Below are positions 26,043 through 34,740 of a stretch of 64,000 nucleotides of DNA, piece after piece. How positions within the stretch are numbered: the stretch's first letter is position 1; each line of letters starts with the position of its first letter. This DNA is from Bryobacterales bacterium (GTDB lineage Bacteria > Acidobacteriota > Terriglobia > Bryobacterales > Bryobacteraceae), in NCBI GenBank assembly GCA_016721425.1, contig JADKID010000041.1, positions 1 through 64,000 of the forward strand, in the 5' to 3' direction. The notes under the pieces are model-generated. The model was not told the origin of the DNA, made no database searches, and saw only the letters and a program-made list of their open reading frames with translations. Made by a program: the position numbers and the translations under genes.

Positions 26043-29033
26043 ATGCCTACGTATCGATTGTGGATAGCCGCGATTTGGCTCGCACTGTCGGCAGGCGCCA
26101 GCGCGCAGACGTTCGGTAAGGTGGTGGCGTTGGGAGGCCATTCGGCGGACTTGGTGCTGGATGAGCCGAGACAGGTGCTGTATGTGGCCAACTTCACGGC
26201 CAATCGGGTCGACGTGGTGTCGATCGAATCGGGGACCGTGGAGCGGTCGATCAACGTGGCGTCGCAGCCGAGTTCGGTGGCGCTGTCTCCGGATGGCAGA
26301 TATCTGGTGGTAGGGCACTATGGCAACTTCGCCACGCCGGGCACGCCGAGAAACGCGCTGACAGTGATCGAGGTGGAGTCGCGCAACAAGCAGACGTTCG
26401 CTCTGCCGGACCCGCCGCTTGGCGTGGCATTTGGCGCTGACGGCCTGGCCTTGGTTGTTACCAGCGCTCAGTTCATCCTGTTTGATCCGGAATTTGGAAC
26501 GATGCAGGTGCTGGACACGGTGTCTGGCGTGACTGCCAAGACGCTGCCGCAGCCGCCGGCGAACTTCCCGACGCAGATTGTGGGTGCATCGCTCCAAGCA
26601 TCGGCCGACGGGCTCAGGATCTACGGCGTAACGGACACAATTCTCATCGCCTATGATGTGGCGTCGCACTATGTGAGTTCGGGCGGCTATGTGGCGGAGC
26701 CTCCGCTGGGGCCGCGGGCGGTCAGTGTGGCGAGGGACGGCTCCTACTATATGGCCGGATGGGCGATGCTGGACGGGCGAAGCGCCCTCAGCCAGTTTCC
26801 GAATCCGAAGGGCCTGCTGAATATCGGATCCCACGGGATCGACTCAGACCGGGGAATCGTCTATGCCGAGGTGCCGGAGGGTGTGGCTATAACCAACGCT
26901 CTCCCCGGGTCGTCAACTGACACGGCAGCTCTCCCCCCCCCCTTCCTGATGGTGACCGATGCCGACAACCTGGCGGTACGGGAGCGCTTGAAGCTGCCGG
27001 AGCACCTGGCGGGGAAGGGCATCCTATCGTCCGACGGTCTGGTGATGTACGCCCTGTCGGAGAGCGGTGTCATGATTCTGCCGGTGGGCCGGGTCTACGA
27101 GAATCCGCGTGTTACGGCGCTGCAGGAGGATCTCGTCTTCCGCAGCAACGGCTGCAACCCCGGCGTCGTGACCAGGGACCTGACCATCGTGGATCCGAGC
27201 GGCGCCAACACCGAGTTTTCGCTTTCCACCGGGACGCCGGGCATCCGGATTTCGCCGAGCCGTGGCGTGACCCCGCTGACAGTGCAGGTGTCGATCGATC
27301 CGGGCTCGTTCGTCAACCAGAAGGGTACGCAATCGGCCGTGATCACGCTGCGCTCGGCGACGGCAGTCAACATTCCGAAGACGGTGCGCGTGCTCATCAA
27401 CCTGCCGGAACCCGACCAGCGCGGCACGATGGTGAATGTGCCGGGTAATCTGGTGGATCTGCTGGCCGATCCGGCCCGCAACCGGTTCTTCATCGTGCGC
27501 CAGGATACCAATGAAGTTTTGGTTTTCGATGGATCGAGCTACCGGCAACTGGCGGCGCTACGGGCCGGCAATACGCCGACCTCAATGGCCATCACATTTG
27601 ACCGCCGCTACCTGCTGGTGGGCAACGACAATTCGCAGTATGCCAACGTATATGACCTGGAGACGCTGGAGCAGGGGCCGCCGATCCGCTTCCCGTTCGG
27701 CCACTATCCGCGGGCGCTGGCGTCATCGGCCAGGGCGATTCTGGCCGCCACGCGTGGCGGGCCGAAGCACACCATCGATCGGGTGGATATGTTTGGACGC
27801 TCGGCGATCGAGTTGCCCACGCTGGGCATCTACGAGAACACGATTCACATCAACACGGCGATGGTGGCCTCGACCAACGGCGGGTCGATCCTGGCGGCGC
27901 AGGCCGATGGCAATGTGCTGCTCTACAATGCCAACGCCGATACCTTCACGATTTCCAGAAAGGATTCCACCGCTCTGGCGGGCGCCTACGCGGCCTCCAA
28001 CTTCGATGAGTTTGTGATCGGCAACACGATCTACAACGCGTCGCTGGTGCCGGTGCGGCAACTGGATAACACGGTGGGGCTGTCGTCGGGCTTCGCATTC
28101 CTGGGGACGGCCGGTTACCGGACGGGCGCGCTCACGCAGGGCAGTCCGGGCGTGATCCAGCGCGTGGACCCGTCCACCGGGGCCGTCGCCAAGGCGACCC
28201 GTCTGGTGGAGGCGCCGATCCTGGGCAGCACGACATCGGCCTTCACGCGGACTCTGGCGCTACTGCCGGACAACAGTGGAATCATCAACCTGACAACGTC
28301 CGGCTTCACGGTGCTGGGCTGGAACTACGATGCCTCGGCGGCCACGCCGCAGATCTCGAAGGTGACCAACGCGGCAGACCGCTCACGGGCGGTGGCGCCC
28401 GGCGGTTTGATCATCGTGGAGGGCAAGAACCTGAGCGCGGTCAACATCGCGTCGCAGGAGAAGCCGCTGCCGGTGGCGCTGGGCGAGAGCTGCCTGTCGG
28501 TCAACGGGCTGGCCGTGCCGATGCTGATGGTCTCTCCGAGCCAGATCAACGCGCAACTGCCCTATCAGGCGGAAGGCAACGTGACGATGGTGCTGCATAC
28601 GCCGGGCGGAGCGAGCGACAACTTCAACCTGACGATTCTGCCGACGGCGCCGAGCGTATTCCGCACCGCGCTGACCGACGACTACAGTGTGCCAACCGTC
28701 ATTCGCGCCGCCAACGGGGCGGTGGTGACGCCGGCCAACCCCATCCGCAACGACGATGAACTCTACATCTATCTGACCGGCATGGGTAAGACGAATCCGG
28801 AGATCCCGGCCGGCATTCCGGCGCCAGCCGATACCACGGTATTGGTGGAGCCGGTGGTGGACATCAACGGCTACCAGTTGCCGGTGGTGTCATCCAATCT
28901 GGTGCCTGGCCAGATCGGCATCAACGAGATTCGAGTGAAGGTGCCGTTCAAGGTGCCGAAAGGCATGAATCAGAAGCTGCAAATCCGTCAGGGCGGGTAC
29001 GCCAGCGTAGTCGATGTCCGCGTGATCGACTAG
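26043..29033 (+). CDS. Secreted beta-propeller protein with Solibacter-type C-terminal domain
   Basis: A 996-residue secreted protein. Signal peptide MPTYRLWIAAIWLALSAGASA, start at 26043 with a GGGAGAG ribosome site. Residues 20-350 contain YVTN-like propeller repeats (VVALGGHSADLVLDEPRQVLYV; SSVALSPDGRYLVVG); a second propeller occupies about 450-770. From about 775 the segment KVTNAADRSRAVAPGGLIIV through VDVRVID matches my memory of the TIGR03437 domain, expanded in Solibacter relatives, with typical PSQINAQLPY and LTGMGKTNP. Function unknown, probably surface or adhesion related. A run of ten C at 26933-26942 lies in frame (LPPPF). Confidence 0.8.
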   Translation: MPTYRLWIAAIWLALSAGASAQTFGKVVALGGHSADLVLDEPRQVLYVANFTANRVDVVSIESGTVERSINVASQPSSVALSPDGRYLVVGHYGNFATPGTPRNALTVIEVESRNKQTFALPDPPLGVAFGADGLALVVTSAQFILFDPEFGTMQVLDTVSGVTAKTLPQPPANFPTQIVGASLQASADGLRIYGVTDTILIAYDVASHYVSSGGYVAEPPLGPRAVSVARDGSYYMAGWAMLDGRSALSQFPNPKGLLNIGSHGIDSDRGIVYAEVPEGVAITNALPGSSTDTAALPPPFLMVTDADNLAVRERLKLPEHLAGKGILSSDGLVMYALSESGVMILPVGRVYENPRVTALQEDLVFRSNGCNPGVVTRDLTIVDPSGANTEFSLSTGTPGIRISPSRGVTPLTVQVSIDPGSFVNQKGTQSAVITLRSATAVNIPKTVRVLINLPEPDQRGTMVNVPGNLVDLLADPARNRFFIVRQDTNEVLVFDGSSYRQLAALRAGNTPTSMAITFDRRYLLVGNDNSQYANVYDLETLEQGPPIRFPFGHYPRALASSARAILAATRGGPKHTIDRVDMFGRSAIELPTLGIYENTIHINTAMVASTNGGSILAAQADGNVLLYNANADTFTISRKDSTALAGAYAASNFDEFVIGNTIYNASLVPVRQLDNTVGLSSGFAFLGTAGYRTGALTQGSPGVIQRVDPSTGAVAKATRLVEAPILGSTTSAFTRTLALLPDNSGIINLTTSGFTVLGWNYDASAATPQISKVTNAADRSRAVAPGGLIIVEGKNLSAVNIASQEKPLPVALGESCLSVNGLAVPMLMVSPSQINAQLPYQAEGNVTMVLHTPGGASDNFNLTILPTAPSVFRTALTDDYSVPTVIRAANGAVVTPANPIRNDDELYIYLTGMGKTNPEIPAGIPAPADTTVLVEPVVDINGYQLPVVSSNLVPGQIGINEIRVKVPFKVPKGMNQKLQIRQGGYASVVDVRVID

Positions 29034-29083
29034 AGCTCGGAACTGACCACTGAGAGCGAGAGCTGAACAGGAACAGGATAGTT

Positions 29084-29731
29084 ATGTCTTCACACAGGAT
29101 TGGTCTGATGATGCTGGCCGGCCTGATTGCCGGCACGATGGCGCCCGCCGCTTTCGGGCAACGTTACGAGGTGGGGGGCGGCGGCGGCATATCGTTCTAC
29201 AACAAGCGCACGGTGACCGGTCCGTCGGCCACGGTGGACGCCGCCTTCAAGCCGGGCTACAGCTTTAGCGGCTACCTGGGCCAGTTGGGCAACAAGCTGG
29301 GCGGTGAACTGCGGTACTCGTATGCGTCCAATGAAATGGAGCTCAGCTCGGGCGGCAAGTCGTTCAAGATGACGGGGCGGACTCAGGCCGTACACTACGA
29401 CCTGGCCTTCTACTTCAACGACAAAAAGGCCAAGGTGCGGCCCTACGTGCTGGCCGGCGGCGGGATGAAGCAGTATACGGGGACGGGCGGCACGTCGATC
29501 ATGCAGCCCTTCATCTCCACGGTAGTGCTGACCAATACCAGCGAATGGAAGCCGCTGGTCACCGCCGGTGGCGGCATCCGAGTGGTGCTCAACCCCAAAC
29601 TCCATCTGCGGGCCGAGGTGCTCACCTACATGACGCAAGTCCCCACCAAGATCATCACGCCGGTGCTGGGCAAGGTCGATGGCTGGTACTTCGACATCGT
29701 GCCGAGCATCAACATCAGTTACGTCTGGTAA
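29084..29731 (+). CDS. Outer-membrane beta-barrel protein
   Basis: A 215-residue protein with signal peptide (cleavage after FGQ at about residue 26) and alternating strand pattern of an eight-stranded OmpA/OmpX-like barrel (YEVGGGGGISFYNKR; LGGELRYSYASNEME; KVRPYVLAGGGMKQYTG; LHLRAEVLTYMTQVP), ending with aromatic SINISYVW as outer-membrane proteins do. It lies 50 bases after the TIGR03437-type gene and may be cotranscribed. No specific role can be inferred. Confidence 0.75.
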   Translation: MSSHRIGLMMLAGLIAGTMAPAAFGQRYEVGGGGGISFYNKRTVTGPSATVDAAFKPGYSFSGYLGQLGNKLGGELRYSYASNEMELSSGGKSFKMTGRTQAVHYDLAFYFNDKKAKVRPYVLAGGGMKQYTGTGGTSIMQPFISTVVLTNTSEWKPLVTAGGGIRVVLNPKLHLRAEVLTYMTQVPTKIITPVLGKVDGWYFDIVPSINISYVW

Positions 29732-30090
29732 GGGGATTCCCCATCTCCAACTGGAGGTCCCGGCATCCGGGAAGACGTTGACCAGCAGGGAAAACGATGA
29801 ACGCACTATCCCAGAGGAAGAATGGGAGCGCGAGGGCGACGAAACTGCTGGGACGAGTAAGAGCCGGGCGGACGACGTAGGGGAGAGATCAGCTTGGGAT
29901 CCCAATGATCGGCGCCGGGAGCGCCAGTGCCGGTGCGGGCGATGGCAAGTCGGCTACAGGGCTTGGGCGGGACGGGGCAAAGGCGCCTGGCGGCAGGGCA
30001 AGGGTGGCATCGTGAGCAGTTGACTGCGGCAAGTGTGCCGCCGCCAGAGGCCCCAAGGGAAGGGTGAGGCCTCTGCGCGACGGCGTGTAG
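29732..30090. other. Convergent intergenic region
   Basis: About 360 bases between two convergent genes. Open frames here are low in coding character. The only structure I see is the hairpin at 30045-30075 and a short GGGG-ATT-CCCC stem at 29734. No gene assigned. Confidence 0.5.
30045..30075. terminator. Hairpin between convergent genes, possible two-way terminator
   Basis: A perfect 8-base stem (CAGAGGCC at 30045-30052 with GGCCTCTG at 30068-30075) with a 15-base purine-rich loop. There is no T-run on either side, so intrinsic termination would be weak; position between convergent stops is the main support. Confidence 0.3.
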
Positions 30091-30477
30091 TTATTGGCGC
30101 TTCGCTTCGAACGGCCGCTCCTGGCCGCCTTCACGGGCCGCGGTGCCCTTGATAGCGTCGCCTTCGAGCGTGCCGTTGTAGACGGTCTTGAACTCGCCGT
30201 TCGGGGTGGACATCGTGGTGGTGAAAGAGAACTTGTTGCCCTCGATCTTGCCGTCCTTGATCTCCACGTCGCGGGGATCCATGTCGCCCATGGCCATGAC
30301 CATCTTGCCGGTGAGCTTTGCGCCGTCGGCCTTCAGCTCAAAAGTAGTCTTGATGACCATTGTGTTGCCGTCGCGTTCCATCTTGCGTTCGGAATACCAT
30401 TTGCCGTCGATGCCGGCGGCTAGTGCGACGCCAGCCACGAGGCAGGCGATCACAAGTACGGTGAGTAGTGTTTTCAT
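30091..30477 (-). CDS. Small secreted protein of unknown function
   Basis: A 128-residue protein with signal peptide MKTLLTVLVIACLVAGVALA and a beta-rich body (IDGKWYSERKMERDGNTMVI; GAKLTGKMVMAMGD; VYNGTLEGDAIKGTA). The G-x-W start and paired strands resemble short periplasmic or lipocalin-like proteins frequent in Acidobacteria; no function is known. It follows tdh in the same direction by about 60 bases. Confidence 0.7.
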   Translation of the reverse strand: MKTLLTVLVIACLVAGVALAAGIDGKWYSERKMERDGNTMVIKTTFELKADGAKLTGKMVMAMGDMDPRDVEIKDGKIEGNKFSFTTTMSTPNGEFKTVYNGTLEGDAIKGTAAREGGQERPFEAKRQ

Positions 30478-30539
30478 CAGGGAGAACTCCTGCGCAGGAC
30501 TATATCAGAGTTCACCGGCGACTTGTGCGTAAGGAAGTG

Positions 30540-31564
<1,025 letters not shown>

Positions 31565-31568
<4 letters not shown>

Positions 31569-32290
31569 GGTTTTACCTCGGTGTTTTGGCGGCGGCGCCA
31601 GTCGAAGAGGACGACGCCGGCGGCGACGGAGACGTTGAGCGATGCAATCTGGCCAGCCATGGGGATACGCACCAGGAAATCGCAGTGGCGGCGGGTCTGT
31701 TCGTGGAGGCCCTGGCCTTCGCCGCCGAGTACGATGGCGGCGGGATTGGTAAATTCGGTGTCGGAGTAGGATTGGGTGCCGCGCTCGTCCAAGCCGTAGA
31801 TCCAGAAGCCCTTTTCCTTGAGCAGTTCCAGAGTGCGATTCAGGTTGGTGACCTTGACGACAGGCATGACGGCCAGGGCTCCGGCTGCGGCCTTGGCGAC
31901 GGTTTCGGTGAGGCCGGCGGCGCGGCGTTCAGGGACGATGACGGCGGTAGCTCCGGCGGCGTGGGCGGTGCGGATGATGGCACCGAGGTTGTGCGGATCC
32001 TCCACGCCGTCGAGGATGACGAGGAGTTTGGCGCGGCCCAGAACGTCGTCGAGCGTGGCCGCTTTCTGGCTGGACGGGAACGCCACCACGCCTTGGTGGG
32101 GCAGTCCCTTGATGAGACGGTCCAAGGCTTCCCGTGTGTCGAAGCGGACCGGGATCTTCGCCTCGCGGCAGAGATCGATGATCTCCTGGAGGCGCGGTCC
32201 GGAGGCGGCGCGGACTATGTGTACGCGGTCCATGGGCTGGCCGGCCTTGATAGCTTCCCGAACCGGGTGAATTCCGGCGATCAATGACAT
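31565..32290 (-). CDS. rlmB: 23S rRNA 2'-O-methyltransferase RlmB-like (TrmH/SpoU family)
   Basis: A 241-residue SPOUT methyltransferase. N-terminal substrate domain (IAGIHPVREAIKAGQPMDRVH) and C-terminal knot with motif 1 (GVEDPHNLGAIIRTAHAAG), motif 2 (VLGGEGQGL) and motif 3 (IPMAGQIASLNVSVAAGVV). The layout matches RlmB, which methylates G2251 of 23S rRNA, although TrmH-family paralogs cannot be excluded. Divergent from the MerR-type gene. Confidence 0.85.
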
Positions 32291-32350
32291 CGTAACTTCA
32301 TGGTAGCCGAGGCGGCGGGAGGGGTTGAGAACATTTTCACAAGGAAATGG

Positions 32351-32379
32351 TTGACGCGGGTGCGGGGTTTCTTTAGGAT
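32351..32379 (+). promoter_or_regulatory. Candidate sigma70 promoter for the merR-flbD-motAB unit
   Basis: TTGACG (32351-32356), a 17-base spacer, and TAGGAT (32374-32379), five of six and four of six matches to consensus. Predicted start near 32386, 15 bases before the MerR-type ATG at 32401. Confidence 0.45.
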
Positions 32380-32400
32380 GACGTTAGGCGCGGAATAACC

Positions 32401-32826
32401 ATGGCGACGGCAGCAGCCCGGCCACAGCCGGTAGACATCCCGAACAAACTGTATTTCCGGATCGGTGATGTGAGTCGCCTAACGGGGATCAAGGCCTACG
32501 TGTTGCGGTACTGGGAGACGGAGTTCGGGGCGTTGTCGCCGAAGAAATCCGGGACCAATCAGCGTTTGTACCGGCGCAAGGACGTCGAGATGGTGTTGGA
32601 AATAAAGCACTTGCTCTATGAGAAGCGCTTTACGATCGAAGGCGCGCGGACGTTTCTGCAGCATCGCAAATCGCATCCCAAGGCTTCGGCTGTGGCACAG
32701 CCTCCAGCCCCTGCTCCGACGCAGAGCAGCCTGTTCGGGCCGGACCCCGGCGTAGTGGCGAAGGCCAACGAGCGGATTGCGACGGTGCGAACCGAGTTGC
32801 GGTCCATACTGGACCTGCTCAGCTAG
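32401..32826 (+). CDS. MerR-family transcriptional regulator
   Basis: A 141-residue regulator. N-terminal winged helix of the MerR type (YFRIGDVSRLTGIKAYVLRY; SGTNQRLYRRKDVEMVLEI), then a short linker rich in Ala and Pro and a C-terminal helix. No metal or drug-binding Cys are present. It leads a unit that continues with flbD, motA and motB, so control of motility genes is possible. Confidence 0.85.
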   Translation: MATAAARPQPVDIPNKLYFRIGDVSRLTGIKAYVLRYWETEFGALSPKKSGTNQRLYRRKDVEMVLEIKHLLYEKRFTIEGARTFLQHRKSHPKASAVAQPPAPAPTQSSLFGPDPGVVAKANERIATVRTELRSILDLLS

Positions 32827-32883
32827 ATCACAGAAAGACTCAGGCGCGTGGGCGGGGGGCCGATATGCCTCTTGAGGTTTCCC

Positions 32884-33105
32884 ATGATCAGGCTGACGCG
32901 CATCAACCAATCCCCGTTTTTCGTGAATGCGGACCTGATTGAGTTCATCGAGACGACGCCGGATACGGTGGTGACGACGACGAACGGTCAGAAGGTGATG
33001 GTGTTGGAAGGGGCGGAGGAAGTTGTGCGGCGGGCGGAGGACTACCACCGAAGAATTCACCCCGCGCTGGCAGGGTCAGTAGGTTCGGAAGCCGGGGAAA
33101 GGTAG
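32884..33105 (+). CDS. flbD: Flagellar protein FlbD (small family)
   Basis: A 73-residue protein matching the short FlbD family: MIRLTRINQSPFFVNADLIE with the conserved FVNADLIEFIE and TPDTVVT. This is the small flagellar-cluster protein, not the Caulobacter transcription factor of the same name. Start ATG at 32884 is chosen over an upstream reading because the family starts with MI-x-LTR. Followed by motA after 12 bases. Confidence 0.85.
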   Translation: MIRLTRINQSPFFVNADLIEFIETTPDTVVTTTNGQKVMVLEGAEEVVRRAEDYHRRIHPALAGSVGSEAGER

Positions 33106-33117
33106 GGGGCGCGGGGG

Positions 33118-33948
33118 ATGGCGGCGCAGGGGCGCGTGCGAAGCAAGTTGGACTTGGGCACGACAGGCGGTTTGCTGCTGGCAGTCGGCGGGATACTGGG
33201 CGGGTATTACCTGGAGCATGGGCGTGCGGGAGACCTGATGGGCGCTTCGGCTGCGCTGATCGTGCTGGGGGGAAGTCTCGGCGCAACCTTGGTGGCGAAT
33301 CCGCTGAGCCTGGTGCGGCGCGCCGTGCGCCTGACCGGGTCGCTGTTGCGGGAACCGGCCGACGATAGCGCCGCACTGTTGGAGACGATTGTGGATTTCG
33401 CCACCCGGGCGCGGAAGGCCGGGATCGTGGCTTTGGAGCAGGAAGCGATGGAGGTGGAGGACGCGTTCCTGCGAAAGAGCCTGACCCTGGCCGTGGATGG
33501 AGTGGACTTGCAGGAGATCCGCTCGTCGATGGAACTGGATATGGACGTAGTGGAGCGCCGGTGGGAGGACGCCGCCAAGGTGTATGAATCGGCGGGTGGT
33601 TTTGCGCCGACCATCGGAATCATCGGGGCGGTGCTGGGGTTGATCACCGTAATGGGCGATCTGAGCGACATCTCCAAAGTGGGGAAGGGCATTGCCGCGG
33701 CGTTTGTGGCGACGATCTACGGCGTTGGCTCTGCCAACCTGCTGTTCCTGCCAGCAGGGCACAAACTTCGACTACGGGCGGCGGCGGCGCGCGAGCGTCA
33801 GGAGTTGATTCTAGAGGGGGTTTGCTCCATCGCGGAGGGGCTGAATCCTAAGATGATCCGCAGCAAACTGGAGGCGTACCTGCCGGCGCGGCCGGGCCCG
33901 GTCGAGAAGCGCACCAGTGGCGCCGCCGGCGCGAGAAGGGCGGCATAG
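33118..33948 (+). CDS. motA: Flagellar motor stator protein MotA
   Basis: A 276-residue stator subunit with four membrane helices (about 14-32, 38-56, 160-180, 192-212) and the cytoplasmic loop with charged residues (VEDAFLRKSLTLAVDGVD). The FAPTIGIIGAVLGLITVMG segment is the conserved third helix entry. Works with MotB as an ion channel driving the flagellum; which ion cannot be told. Stop TAG and the ATG of motB are 3 bases apart. Confidence 0.92.
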   Translation: MAAQGRVRSKLDLGTTGGLLLAVGGILGGYYLEHGRAGDLMGASAALIVLGGSLGATLVANPLSLVRRAVRLTGSLLREPADDSAALLETIVDFATRARKAGIVALEQEAMEVEDAFLRKSLTLAVDGVDLQEIRSSMELDMDVVERRWEDAAKVYESAGGFAPTIGIIGAVLGLITVMGDLSDISKVGKGIAAAFVATIYGVGSANLLFLPAGHKLRLRAAAARERQELILEGVCSIAEGLNPKMIRSKLEAYLPARPGPVEKRTSGAAGARRAA

Positions 33949-33951
33949 CAG

Positions 33952-34740
33952 ATGTCACGACGACGCCGGGCGGAATCACACGGCAATCACGAGCGCTGGC
34001 TGGTCTCGTACGCCGATTTTGTGACGCTGTTGTTCGCGTTCTTCGTGATGCTGTACGCGCATTCAAAAACAAACACCGTGGAGGCGCAGCGCATCTCTCA
34101 AGCCTTTCGTGAGGCGATGGAACAAGGGCGTGTCTCGCAGGCGATCTCGCGGATGCTAAAGGTAGGTCCTGGGCCCAACGTGCCGGCGCCGGCAGTTCCA
34201 CTCCAGCAGGCTGCACCACCGGCGCACGAAGATGACATCGATGCCCTTGCCGGAGCCGTCGATTTGATGCCGTCGCTGCATCAATTGAACGACAAACTCC
34301 AGAAGGAGATCAGCGAAGGCCGGTTGGAGATCCGCATGGAGCGCCGGGGTCTGGTGATCAGCTTACGGGAGGCGACGCTATTCCCGAGCGGAGGCGAGAT
34401 TGTCGAGGCGTCGACGCTGCCCATGCTCGAAGTGATCGCGCGTGAGGTCCGGACTCACCCGAATCCGATCCGTATGGAAGGCCACACCGATTCGGTCCCC
34501 ATCCGAACGGCACGGTTCCGTAGCAACTGGGAGTTGTCGGCGGCGCGCGCCATTGCCATGTTGGAGCTTTATTCCCAACAGTTCGGCCTGGACCGCAGCC
34601 GCATGTCGATTGGCGGATTCGGCGATACGGCGCCGGTTGCTTCCAACGACACCCAGGAAGGGCGCAATCGCAACCGGCGCGTCGATATCGTCGTGCTGAA
34701 CGAGGTGGCGGCCGCTCAGGATCCCAAGCGGCCCAAGTAA
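33952..34740 (+). CDS. motB: Flagellar motor stator protein MotB
   Basis: A 262-residue stator subunit: short basic N-terminus, one membrane helix with ion-binding Asp22 (SYADFVTLLFAFFVMLYA), a plug/linker region, and a C-terminal OmpA-like peptidoglycan-binding domain (EGHTDSVPIRTARFRSNWEL; IGGFGDTAPVASNDTQEGRN). Its stop is immediately followed by the stop of the convergent peptidase gene, with no intergenic base. Confidence 0.93.
   Translation: MSRRRRAESHGNHERWLVSYADFVTLLFAFFVMLYAHSKTNTVEAQRISQAFREAMEQGRVSQAISRMLKVGPGPNVPAPAVPLQQAAPPAHEDDIDALAGAVDLMPSLHQLNDKLQKEISEGRLEIRMERRGLVISLREATLFPSGGEIVEASTLPMLEVIAREVRTHPNPIRMEGHTDSVPIRTARFRSNWELSAARAIAMLELYSQQFGLDRSRMSIGGFGDTAPVASNDTQEGRNRNRRVDIVVLNEVAAAQDPKRPK

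Noticed and set aside
29734..29745. Terminator after the beta-barrel gene
   Set aside because: GGGG-ATT-CCCC stem is too short and lacks a T-run.
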